DNA from: Candidatus Krumholzibacteriota bacterium | GTDB lineage: Bacteria; Krumholzibacteriota; Krumholzibacteriia; Krumholzibacteriales; Krumholzibacteriaceae | Assembly (NCBI GenBank): GCA_030672805.1 | Contig: DAOVFR010000057.1 | Span: forward strand, 1 to 11,214 | Direction of reading: 5' to 3' | DNA length: 11,214 bases | Shown here: in pieces, positions 1-6,684 of the stretch | Layout of the letters: the number at the start of each line of letters is the position of its first letter | Numbering within the stretch: the first letter of the stretch is position 1 | Made by a program: the position numbers and the translations under genes | The notes under the pieces: model-generated | The model's database searches: none | Told to the model about the DNA's origin: nothing | The model's input: only the letters and a program-made list of their open reading frames with translations

Positions 1-1616
1 ATCACATCTTCCCAGTCGGTTCTCGTCATGCCGGGGAAGAGGCCACCAAAGGTATAATCGTTATCCGGAAAATATGTGAACACGATCTCAGGGTCGATTA
101 CGTTTCCATACGGTCCGTCGAGCAACTGGATTAACTCGTCGCCGGCACACCGATGATCCGTATTGCGTTCGCAAATATAATCGATGCCATCGAACTGCAT
201 TTCAACACATTCACCATCCTGCATCACGTGCCACCAGAATGAGTAACCGCCATTGTACCAGCAATCCCAGTTGTAGTATTCAATCTCGATCCACGGTCCC
301 GGAGGCAGATTCCACCTGTAATAGGGGAGCAATGACTTCCAGTCGCTTATGGATCCGTCAAGTAGGACGGAGACGTTCATCGTCCAGGTGTAGGATGTAT
401 GCGAGGGGCCGATCTCCTCGGTGAATTCCATCGGTCCGTCGAGAAAGTCCCCTACCCAGTCGAGCACGTCCTCGATCGTGTTGAAGGCCGATGCGAAGTT
501 CGGAGGATCTTCGCCGGGTATATCGGCGTCGATGTCGGTCAGATCGGTCAGCTTGACGACGTTTTCCTCCGTCTCGTTCTCCCTGATGTTCCTGATGAAG
601 TAAACGGAAGCCTCGAGCTTTCCGATAACGGAAAGGATGTCCTGGTGCGCGGACTGCATGATGTTTCCGCCCTGCTTGAGCGTTAGGAAGGCGGAGCGGT
701 TCTCCAGGTTGTGATGCAGAATCACCATTGTCAGCGAATCCATCAGAGCATCCCCGTGACCGTGCTTGTATGTCAGTTTAAGCGAATCCTGGCTCCCATG
801 TATGACCTCGAAGTACGGGCACCAGTTGTCGTACTCGTCGATTCTCTTCAGATCGTCGAGCCAATTGTACGTGCCGTCCGGGCCGTAGAGGTCGCAGTCG
901 TATGCTGCGGCAATCTTGAAGGCCGCCCTCGCTGCGTGCACCGAGGCGTCAAAGAGATAGATCTCCCCGAGGTCGATGATAATCGTTTCCTCTATTCCCT
1001 CGTCGTCTATCACGATTTCCACCTGGGCGGTATCATGCTGCTCCACGGTGTTCAGATGACCGATTGCATTGTCGAGGGCCGGGATCACCACCTGCCGGAT
1101 GATCTGCTGGATGCGGTCCACCGACATGTTCGAAGGGAACCTGGTGACACTGTTCACGGCGACTGCAAACGGCACTTCGGCGAGTAGTGTGAACTGGCGG
1201 CCGATCAGCACATTCCTGCGCCTCGTCCCGGACAGGCTCGAACCCCCGAACATCGAGCCGCTGCTCCACGAGTCGAGGCTGTCGACAACCTCCCAGATCT
1301 CGCTGCTCGAGCCGATTTCCAGAATGTCGATCAAACAGAGCCCGAGATGCGCAATGGGATTGTCCGAATCGATGCGTAACACGCTGTTGAGTCCACTCCG
1401 CAGGCCGGAAAGGTCGAGATCGCGCCACTCCTCCGGCTCCATCTCCATAAGGGCATCCATTGTGTCGCTGAGGTCATTAAACCTTTCGGATGCGATTGAA
1501 TCGGCGGGACCGACCAGCCCGTTATCATCGCCGCCGTCGAGGGGGTTATCCGATTCGCACTGGGCGAGCACCATAACCAGGATGAGCGAACACGCAATTG
1601 CCAGGATCCGTTTCAT
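1..1616 (-). CDS. Unrecognised exported, probable lipoprotein (partial, C-terminus beyond left edge)
   Basis: I do not recognise this family. Reading the complement from the ATG at 1616-1614, the frame stays open to base 1, giving at least 538 residues with no stop. The start is supported by AGGAGGT at 1627-1621, four bases upstream. The N-terminus is an export signal: MKR, a hydrophobic stretch, then L17-A18-Q19-C20, which resembles a lipobox although Gln before the Cys is atypical (Gly, Ala or Ser is usual). An acidic Asp/Gly-rich linker follows. Residues about 71-100 look like one TPR-type helical hairpin (LRSGLNSVL...DNPIAHLGL). The later part is rich in Trp, Tyr and acidic residues and has Cys at about 241, 266, 452, 470, 482 and 490, which could pair as disulfides in the periplasm or outside the cell. 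It is divergent from the LPS/rpoN operon, so a shared function is not implied. Export is likely; lipidation is moderately sure; function is unknown. Confidence 0.85.
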   Translation of the reverse strand, partial: MKRILAIACSLILVMVLAQCESDNPLDGGDDNGLVGPADSIASERFNDLSDTMDALMEMEPEEWRDLDLSGLRSGLNSVLRIDSDNPIAHLGLCLIDILEIGSSSEIWEVVDSLDSWSSGSMFGGSSLSGTRRRNVLIGRQFTLLAEVPFAVAVNSVTRFPSNMSVDRIQQIIRQVVIPALDNAIGHLNTVEQHDTAQVEIVIDDEGIEETIIIDLGEIYLFDASVHAARAAFKIAAAYDCDLYGPDGTYNWLDDLKRIDEYDNWCPYFEVIHGSQDSLKLTYKHGHGDALMDSLTMVILHHNLENRSAFLTLKQGGNIMQSAHQDILSVIGKLEASVYFIRNIRENETEENVVKLTDLTDIDADIPGEDPPNFASAFNTIEDVLDWVGDFLDGPMEFTEEIGPSHTSYTWTMNVSVLLDGSISDWKSLLPYYRWNLPPGPWIEIEYYNWDCWYNGGYSFWWHVMQDGECVEMQFDGIDYICERNTDHRCAGDELIQLLDGPYGNVIDPEIVFTYFPDNDYTFGGLFPGMTRTDWEDV

Positions 1617-1655
1617 TGCAACCTCCTTCATGTTTCCGTGGTGGAATGGTGATGC

Positions 1656-1698
1656 GATATTATCAGGGGAACGGCACATGTTCAAGATGATAAATATC
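1656..1698. repeat. Imperfect inverted repeat over the lipoprotein promoter
   Basis: GATATTATC at 1656-1664 and GATAAATATC at 1689-1698 are complementary apart from one extra base. The left arm covers the -10 element and the right arm lies just upstream of the -35 element of the predicted minus-strand promoter. It could be an operator, or an upstream site for an activator of the sigma-54 promoter about 60 bases away. In AT-rich DNA such a repeat can arise by chance. Confidence 0.3.
1657..1685 (-). promoter_or_regulatory. Sigma-70-like promoter for the minus-strand lipoprotein gene
   Basis: On the minus strand TTGAAC (1685-1680) and TAATAT (1662-1657) are separated by exactly 17 bases. The predicted transcript start is near 1650, giving a leader of about 34 bases that contains the strong AGGAGGT ribosome binding site. 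This is a motif match and position only, with no experimental support. Confidence 0.5.
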
Positions 1699-1758
1699 CA
1701 CGACATCCTGAGGGCCGGTCTGAAGTGATTTTTTTCCTGTAAAATCAATAAGTTAGCT

Positions 1759-1774
1759 TGGCACAGAGATTGCT
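1759..1774 (+). promoter_or_regulatory. Sigma-54 (-24/-12) promoter upstream of the lpxL-lpt-rpoN operon
   Basis: TGGCACAGAGATTGCT matches the sigma-54 consensus TGGCACN-N4-TTGCW. The invariant GG (1760-1761) and GC (1772-1773) have exactly ten bases between them, the required spacing. The predicted transcription start is near 1785, about 135 bases before the acyltransferase GTG. Because rpoN itself is the fourth gene downstream, this would give sigma-54-dependent expression of the sigma-54 operon. Activation would need an enhancer-binding ATPase, which is not encoded in the window. Confidence 0.7.
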
Positions 1775-1802
1775 TGACTCATGCAATCGCGTGTGTTATA
1801 CA
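1774..1802 (+). promoter_or_regulatory. Sigma-70-like promoter overlapping the sigma-54 promoter
   Basis: TTGACT (1774-1779) matches five of six bases of the -35 consensus and TATACA (1797-1802) matches four of six at -10, with a 17-base spacer. The predicted start is near 1809. The first base of the -35 element is the last base of the sigma-54 -12 element, so the two holoenzymes could not occupy the DNA together. It may supply basal expression of the essential LPS genes. Confidence 0.45.
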
Positions 1803-1845
1803 TCAACATGTAACAGCGTTCTTCCTTGTTTTTCAGGGTGTTACA
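1794..1845. promoter_or_regulatory. Possible operator: repeated TGTTA-type half-sites
   Basis: TGTTATA (1794-1800) and TGTAACA (1809-1815) form a dyad TGTTA-N12-TAACA that covers the -10 and start of the sigma-70-like promoter. A third half-site, TGTTACA at 1839-1845, is the exact reverse complement of the second. The octamer TTTTCAGG also occurs twice, at 1830-1837 and 1850-1857, twenty bases apart. The arrangement suggests a repressor or other DNA-binding protein acting in the operon leader, but I cannot name the regulator. Confidence 0.4.
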
Positions 1846-1919
1846 CTGATTTTCAGGCTCCATTCGAGCAAGGATGTGGCAAATTTTAAGCCAGTCAGTC
1901 CCCGCGCGGTGGGTAAAGG

Positions 1920-2852
1920 GTGAAGAAGAAGATTCGAAGAGGGCTTGCTCTTTTCCTTGTAAAAACACTGATACTGATCGCGAGACTGCTGCCGAGGCGG
2001 ACAGGTCTGTCACTATTTTCCAGGCTCGGGAAGGCTGCTTTCCGGCTGTATGGGAAAGACAGGGAGTGCGCGATTCGGAACATCTCACTTGCGTTCCCCG
2101 CAAGCGACTCCCTCATCGTCAGGGCGATCGCCAGGGGCTCATTCAGCGCTCTTGGACGCAACGCTCTGGATGCACTGAGACTGACGTTTATCTCGCGGGA
2201 ACAGGTGCTGGAGCTGTGCATGATCGATGGCGAGGAGCATTTAAGATCAGCGCACGATGAGGGAAAGGGTGTTGTCGCTCTTTCGGGACATATCGGGTGC
2301 TGGGAAATGATGGGAGCATATCTGGCGGAAAAGGGGTACAAGATCAACGTCATAGCGAAAGACCTGCGGGATGGGAAACTGAACGAGATGCTTGTTGATA
2401 TGAGAAAGCGTCGCGGTGTCGTCTCGATCCCGAGGGGGTCGGGTGCGGTTACGGGATACAGGGCGCTGCGAAAGGGGCAGACGCTCGGCATGCTGATAGA
2501 TCAGGATATCGATGTGGACGGAGTATTTGTTCCGTTCTTCGGCATCCCGGCGCACACCCCACGGGGCGCTGCCGTCTTTGCGCTAAGGAGCGGTGCGCCC
2601 GTAGTACCGATGGCGATACACATGCAGCCGGACGGCATGCACCGTATTTCCGTCCTGCCCCGTCTCGAACTGCCTCCGGAAGACCTGCCGGAGCAGGAAA
2701 GAATCGACGAACTGACACTGAAGTGCTCAGGGGCGCTGGAAAGACTGATCAGGATATATCCCCAGCAGTGGGTCTGGTTCCACGACCGGTGGAAGACGCG
2801 GCCCGGGCCGGAGGACAGGGTGTTCGGGACCGCCGGGAGCGCAACGGCATGA
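1920..2852 (+). CDS. Lipid A biosynthesis acyltransferase (LpxL/HtrB family)
   Basis: This 310-residue protein has the length and layout of the Kdo-dependent lipid A late acyltransferases, which add a secondary acyl chain from acyl-ACP to the lipid A precursor at the inner membrane. A basic N-terminus (MKKKIRR) and a hydrophobic segment at about 8-25 fit a membrane anchor. The catalytic HX4E motif is H124 to E129 within SGHIGCWE. FFGIPAHTPRGAAVFALRSGAPVVP-type sequence spans 207-230, and the C-terminal YPQQWVWFHDRWKTRP (280-295) is the family's signature ending. The start is GTG at 1920, the first start after an in-frame TAA at 1914, with a weak GGTGGG upstream. It leads the operon that continues with lptC and lptB, which supports an LPS role. 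Which of the LpxL or LpxM activities it has cannot be told from sequence alone. Confidence 0.9.
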   Translation: MKKKIRRGLALFLVKTLILIARLLPRRTGLSLFSRLGKAAFRLYGKDRECAIRNISLAFPASDSLIVRAIARGSFSALGRNALDALRLTFISREQVLELCMIDGEEHLRSAHDEGKGVVALSGHIGCWEMMGAYLAEKGYKINVIAKDLRDGKLNEMLVDMRKRRGVVSIPRGSGAVTGYRALRKGQTLGMLIDQDIDVDGVFVPFFGIPAHTPRGAAVFALRSGAPVVPMAIHMQPDGMHRISVLPRLELPPEDLPEQERIDELTLKCSGALERLIRIYPQQWVWFHDRWKTRPGPEDRVFGTAGSATA

Positions 2853-2875
2853 GAGGGTTTTTAAAATACAGTACG

Positions 2876-2904
2876 TTGCAGCCAGGTATTATTTTACGTA
2901 TAAA
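2876..2904 (+). promoter_or_regulatory. Possible internal promoter before lptC
   Basis: TTGCAG (2876-2881) and TATAAA (2899-2904) are separated by 17 bases in the AT-rich 66-base gap between the acyltransferase and lptC. The predicted start is near 2911, downstream of the first possible lptC ATG (2904) but upstream of the second (2919). Motif match only. Confidence 0.3.
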
Positions 2905-2918
2905 TGGATGGAACGGTA

Positions 2919-3545
2919 ATGAACGGGAGTAATGGGCAGCACGTTGGAATCACCGTGAGGGGACTGCTGGCCGCGGTCCTGGCGGCGGCGGTCGTCTCGG
3001 TCTTCTCGTGCGGCAGTGGTGATAACGGCGAAATCGCGCTCGGCACGGTCGATCTTCCCGACCAGGAGTTTGCCGATTTCGAGACCATGGAGAGCGACTC
3101 TGGGCTGACGAAGTGGAAGCTCAGGGCGCCGGTCGCCCGGATCTACAATGCCCGCAAGCTGCTCGTTACGGACAGCCCCCGGATCGAGTTTTTCAACGAG
3201 GTGGGGGAGCTGGCATCGGTTCTCATCGCGGACAAGGGCGAGTTCAACCAGGTGACGCACGATTTCATCGCACTGGGAAACGTTATCGTAACATCCAGGG
3301 AGGGATACAAGCTGGAGACGGAGACTCTCGTCTGGGTGAACAGGATCGAGGAGATCCACACGGAGGATTTCGTGAAATTCACCAAGGGAAGCGACATCCT
3401 CACGGGATACGGATTCCGGAGCGATCCTGAGCTGGCGAGCGTCGAAATCGAGCGGGACGTGCAGGTGTATCTGAGGGACGAGGAAGGAGTTATGAGGGAA
3501 GAACTCCGCATGGACGCGGAAGAGGAAGGGAGGCGGCATGAGTGA
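2919..3545 (+). CDS. lptC: LptC-family LPS export protein, lipoprotein-like form
   Basis: LptC accepts LPS from the LptBFG transporter and passes it towards the periplasmic bridge. From the ATG at 2919 the protein has 208 residues. A hydrophobic segment (about 15-30) ends in VFSC with Cys31, so it may be lipidated rather than held only by the single helix found in enterobacterial LptC. The remainder is beta-rich with the LptC/DUF1239 pattern: TKWKLRAPVARIYN, then a segment on spoiling an earlier state (DKGEFNQVTHDFIALGNVIVTS), then LETETLVWV and the DILTGYGFRSDPEL region. An in-frame ATG at 2904 would add five residues, but it overlaps a candidate -10 element and lacks a clear ribosome site, so 2919 is preferred. 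The stop overlaps the lptB start by eight bases. An lptA gene, usual at this position, is absent. Confidence 0.85.
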   Translation: MNGSNGQHVGITVRGLLAAVLAAAVVSVFSCGSGDNGEIALGTVDLPDQEFADFETMESDSGLTKWKLRAPVARIYNARKLLVTDSPRIEFFNEVGELASVLIADKGEFNQVTHDFIALGNVIVTSREGYKLETETLVWVNRIEEIHTEDFVKFTKGSDILTGYGFRSDPELASVEIERDVQVYLRDEEGVMREELRMDAEEEGRRHE

Positions 3546-4308
3546 TCATTCCGCCCCCGTGAACGGCACCGGGCAGCGGGGAGACGGGGCGGGTCTCACG
3601 TGCGAGGGATTCGTCAAGATCTACGGGAAGAGGCGGGTCGTCGACGAGGTATCGATCAATGTGAAACGCGGCGAGGTCGTCGGTCTGCTCGGCCCGAACG
3701 GCGCCGGCAAGACGACCTGTTTCTATATGATCGTCGGGATGATCAAGCCCGATGCGGGAAAGGTAATGCTGGATTCGGAGGAAATTACCGGCCTGCCGAT
3801 GTACAAGCGGGCACGAAAGGGGATCGGGTACCTTCCTCAGGAGGCATCGGTTTTCAGGAAGCTGACCGTCGAACAGAACCTGATGGCAATCCTCGAAACG
3901 CTTCAGTTGTCGAAGACGGAACGAAAGGAACGGGTTGAAACCCTTCTCATGGAACTCAATATCGGGCATCTCAGAAAAAACTATGGATACCAGCTTTCCG
4001 GCGGCGAGCGGCGCAGGGTCGAGATAACGCGCTCGCTTGTAACTAACCCGTCGTTCATGTTGCTCGACGAACCGTTTGCCGGCATCGACCCGATCGCCGT
4101 GGCCGACCTCCAGAGCACCGTCAACAAGCTCCGGGAGAGGAATCTCGGCGTGCTGATCACCGATCATAATGTAAGGGAGACATTGTCAATCACCGATAGA
4201 GCGTATATCATGTATGAGGGGAGTATCAAGCGCTCCGGGACCGCGGACGAGCTTGCCGCGGATCCAGAGGTGCGCGAGATATACCTCGGTGAAGCGTTCC
4301 GTCTGTAG
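3538..4308 (+). CDS. lptB: LPS export ABC transporter ATP-binding protein LptB
   Basis: LptB is the cytoplasmic ATPase that drives LPS extraction by LptFG. All ABC motifs are present in order in 256 residues: Walker A GPNGAGKTT (52-60), Q-loop Q101 in GYLPQEASVFRKLT, signature LSGGE (153-157), Walker B FMLLDE (173-178) followed by PFAGIDP, and the switch H210 in LITDH. The LPQEASVFRKLTVEQN and GIDPIAVADLQ stretches are typical of LptB rather than of branched-chain amino acid transporters. The ATG at 3538 has GGGAGG four bases upstream and overlaps the lptC stop by eight bases, suggesting translational coupling. About 18 residues precede the conserved core, slightly more than usual. lptF and lptG are not in the window and are presumably elsewhere. 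Confidence 0.95.
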   Translation: MSDHSAPVNGTGQRGDGAGLTCEGFVKIYGKRRVVDEVSINVKRGEVVGLLGPNGAGKTTCFYMIVGMIKPDAGKVMLDSEEITGLPMYKRARKGIGYLPQEASVFRKLTVEQNLMAILETLQLSKTERKERVETLLMELNIGHLRKNYGYQLSGGERRRVEITRSLVTNPSFMLLDEPFAGIDPIAVADLQSTVNKLRERNLGVLITDHNVRETLSITDRAYIMYEGSIKRSGTADELAADPEVREIYLGEAFRL

Positions 4309-4326
4309 AGACAGGATGGCGGACCT

Positions 4327-5730
4327 ATGGAGATGAAATTAGGAATCTACCAGGGCATGCAGCAGCGGCTTGTCATGACGCCGAGACTGCAGCAGGCGCT
4401 GAAACTTCTGCAGATGCCCACACAGGAACTGCAGCAGGTGCTCAAGCAGGAGATTCTCCAGAATCCGATGCTCGTTCCGGAGGATGAACTCACCGATTCA
4501 ACGGATGATGATAACGCCGAGCAGGAAGCTTCCGAGGACGAGGAGGATTCTGAAGAGGAGATCGACTGGAAAGACTACTACGAGGATGGTTTCAGGAGCG
4601 GCAGCGGATTCGCCGAGGAGGAGGAGCGAAAGGAGTTCCTGGAAAGGGTTCCCGTAGCGAAGCGGAGCTTCTCGGATCACCTGATCGGCCAGCTCCGTCT
4701 CGCAACGGAAAAAGAGCATGTGCTCATGATCGGCGAGTATATCATCGGCAGCCTCGACGATTCGGGATACCTCACCTGTCCGCTCGAGGAGGTCGCTAAT
4801 ACGTTCGGCGTCTCGATCGAGGAAGCCGAAGAGGTACTCAAGGTCATCCAGACGTTCGACCCGTCCGGCATCGGCGCCAGGGATCTCAAGGAATGCCTGA
4901 TGATCCAGATCAATGTCAGGGGGCTCAGCGACAGCATTGCGGCGAGGATCGTCAGGGAACATTTCGATGAATTCAAACAGAAAAAGTATCTTGATCTCAG
5001 CAAGAAGCTCAAGATATCCCTGAAGGACATTCAGGCCCAGGCCAGCGTCATCGGCTCGCTGAACCCGAAACCGGGACTCGATATCCTTGATGAAAGTCCA
5101 AAGTATGTCATTCCGGACCTGGTCGTGGAACGAGTCGCTGAGAAGTACATCGTGTACCTCAACGATCGTAATATCCCGCGCCTGACGATCAGCCAGTCAT
5201 ACAGGGACGAGTTGAAACGCAATCCGGATATCAGCAGCGAGACCAAGGATTTCATACAGGGGCGTCTGAAGAACGCGAAATGGCTGATACAGACGATCGA
5301 ACAGCGGCGCAGAACCATGATCAAGGTTATGGAAAGCATCGTCGAGGAGCAGCGTGAGTTCTTCGAGAAGGGAACGGCCTCTCTCAGGCCGCTTACCCTT
5401 CAACAGGTCGCAAGCAAGATAGGCATGCACGAATCGACCGTAAGCCGCGTCACGACGAACAAGTACGTACAGACGCCGAGGGGCGTCTACGAACTGAAGT
5501 ATTTCTTCAGCTCCAGTCTTGGGACCATATCCGGGGATGAGGTTTCGGCGAAGAGCGCGAAACTGAGCATAGAGAAGATTATCGAGAAGGAGGATATCAA
5601 AAAACCTTTGAGTGATCAGAAGATCGCTGATATCCTTAAGGAGGGAGGACTGATCATAGCAAGGCGCACGGTTGCCAAGTACCGTGAACAGTTGGGTATC
5701 CTTCCGGCCCGTCACAGAAAGCAGTATTGA
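4327..5730 (+). CDS. rpoN: RNA polymerase sigma-54 factor RpoN
   Basis: Sigma-54 directs RNA polymerase to -24/-12 promoters and needs an enhancer-binding ATPase to open them. The 467-residue protein is complete. Region I (about 1-50) is Gln- and Leu-rich (MTPRLQQALKLLQM), the activator-interaction part. Region II (about 51-105) is strongly acidic. The core-binding domain spans about 110-300 with the expected GYL and FDPSGIGARDLKECL segments. A helix-turn-helix lies at about 357-394 (TLQQVASKIGMHESTVSRV), and the RpoN box ARRTVAKYRE is at 445-454 and contacts the -24 element. It follows lptB by 18 bases, as in many Gram-negatives, and ends overlapping a possible TTG start of lipA. The operon itself is preceded by a sigma-54-type promoter, so autogenous control is possible. 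Confidence 0.97.
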   Translation: MEMKLGIYQGMQQRLVMTPRLQQALKLLQMPTQELQQVLKQEILQNPMLVPEDELTDSTDDDNAEQEASEDEEDSEEEIDWKDYYEDGFRSGSGFAEEEERKEFLERVPVAKRSFSDHLIGQLRLATEKEHVLMIGEYIIGSLDDSGYLTCPLEEVANTFGVSIEEAEEVLKVIQTFDPSGIGARDLKECLMIQINVRGLSDSIAARIVREHFDEFKQKKYLDLSKKLKISLKDIQAQASVIGSLNPKPGLDILDESPKYVIPDLVVERVAEKYIVYLNDRNIPRLTISQSYRDELKRNPDISSETKDFIQGRLKNAKWLIQTIEQRRRTMIKVMESIVEEQREFFEKGTASLRPLTLQQVASKIGMHESTVSRVTTNKYVQTPRGVYELKYFFSSSLGTISGDEVSAKSAKLSIEKIIEKEDIKKPLSDQKIADILKEGGLIIARRTVAKYREQLGILPARHRKQY

Positions 5731-5762
5731 TCGTAATTACCCATGGGGGAACCGAACGATAC

Positions 5763-6656
5763 ATGACATCATCGACGGCGTTTCGGCGCTCTGAAAGACT
5801 TCCTGTCTGGCTCAGGAGAAGAATTCCCCTCCTGGGCGAGTGTACGCGCATCGAGCGCACTGTCAGGGAATTTGATCTCCGTACAATCTGCCGTGAGGCG
5901 CTTTGTCCAAACAGGGCCGAATGCTATTCCCGCGGTAAAGCAACGTTCATTATCCTGGGTAACGTCTGTACGCGCCGGTGCCGATTCTGCTCTGTTTCAA
6001 AGGGCGTTCCGCAACCTCCCGACGGTGCAGAGGCCGCCCGCCTCGCGCGCGCCGTCGACAGGCTTGGCCTGCGCCACGTCATCGTCACATCCGTAACGCG
6101 GGACGACCTGCCCGATGGTGGAAGCGGTCACTACGCCGGTGTGATCAGCGCGCTGAAACGGATCGATCCCCCTCCCGTCGTGGAGGTGCTCGTACCTGAT
6201 TTTGCGGGGAAACCGGGGGCCCTCGATACTGTACTGGAGGCAGGGCCGGACATTTTCTCACATAACATAGAGACCATTGAACGACTCTATTCCGGGATGC
6301 GGGCGGGCGCCGATTACAGGTGGTCGCTCAAGCTCCTCAGAGAGGCGAAGAGGCGGAGCGGGGAGGTGATGACCAAATCCGCCATGCTCCTCGGTCTGGG
6401 CGAGTCCCTGGACGAGGTAATCGAGACACTTGCCGACCTGAGGCGGGCCGACTGCGACTTTGTTGCGATCGGTCAGTACCTGAGGCCCGGGATGGCACAG
6501 ACGCCGGTGGTCGGGTACATTCCACCGGAACGATTCTCGTGGCTCGAGGAACGGGCCCGCGAGATGGGATTTCTCGAAGTGACGGCCGGACCCCTGGTCC
6601 GGAGCTCGTACCAGGAAATTGATCTGGAGATTCATCGAGCTGCAAATCCGCGCTAG
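5763..6656 (+). CDS. lipA: Lipoyl synthase LipA (radical SAM)
   Basis: LipA inserts two sulfur atoms into octanoyl chains on lipoyl domains of pyruvate dehydrogenase, 2-oxoglutarate dehydrogenase or the glycine cleavage H protein. Counting from the ATG at 5763 the protein has 297 residues. The auxiliary cluster cysteines are C43, C48 and C54 (CREALCPNRAEC), and the radical SAM cysteines are C69, C73 and C76 (CTRRCRFC). Family motifs VTSVTRDDLPDGG, EVLVPDFAG, SHNIET, TKSAMLLGLGES and the C-terminal RSSY (280-283), whose Ser binds the auxiliary cluster, are all present. An in-frame TTG at 5727 overlapping the rpoN stop would add 12 residues. I prefer 5763 because a GGGGGA lies upstream, though at about 12 bases it is far. 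It sits between rpoN and hpf, an unusual place. LipB is not visible. Confidence 0.95.
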   Translation: MTSSTAFRRSERLPVWLRRRIPLLGECTRIERTVREFDLRTICREALCPNRAECYSRGKATFIILGNVCTRRCRFCSVSKGVPQPPDGAEAARLARAVDRLGLRHVIVTSVTRDDLPDGGSGHYAGVISALKRIDPPPVVEVLVPDFAGKPGALDTVLEAGPDIFSHNIETIERLYSGMRAGADYRWSLKLLREAKRRSGEVMTKSAMLLGLGESLDEVIETLADLRRADCDFVAIGQYLRPGMAQTPVVGYIPPERFSWLEERAREMGFLEVTAGPLVRSSYQEIDLEIHRAANPR

Positions 6657-6684
6657 CCGCGGGCATTGCAAGGAGGCATGTGAT

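Larger units (their letters stand above)
1617..1919. other. Divergent intergenic control region
   Basis: About 300 bases without a gene lie between the minus-strand lipoprotein gene and the plus-strand acyltransferase gene. The stretch is visibly more AT-rich than its surroundings. It contains the promoters and repeats listed separately. A run of seven T at about 1729-1735 is not preceded by a convincing GC-rich stem. I see no RNA gene or riboswitch fold in it. Confidence 0.7.

Noticed and set aside
399..1728. Plus-strand open frames opposite the lipoprotein gene
   Set aside because: The minus-strand frame is open across the whole 1616 bases with a strong ribosome site and an export signal, so the plus-strand frames are shadows.
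1705..1740. T-run as an intrinsic terminator
   Set aside because: No stable GC-rich stem precedes the T-run, and it lies upstream of both divergent genes.
3038..3060. Sigma-54-like GGCAC element inside lptC
   Set aside because: There is no GC at the required ten-base spacing, and it is inside a coding region.
5727..5762. TTG start for lipA overlapping the rpoN stop
   Set aside because: Possible, but the 12 extra residues are not family-like and an in-frame ATG at 5763 gives a normal-length protein.
6619..6684. Upstream in-frame ATG for hpf
   Set aside because: It lies inside lipA, and the strong AAGGAGG at 6670-6676 points to the ATG at 6685, where the S30AE domain begins.
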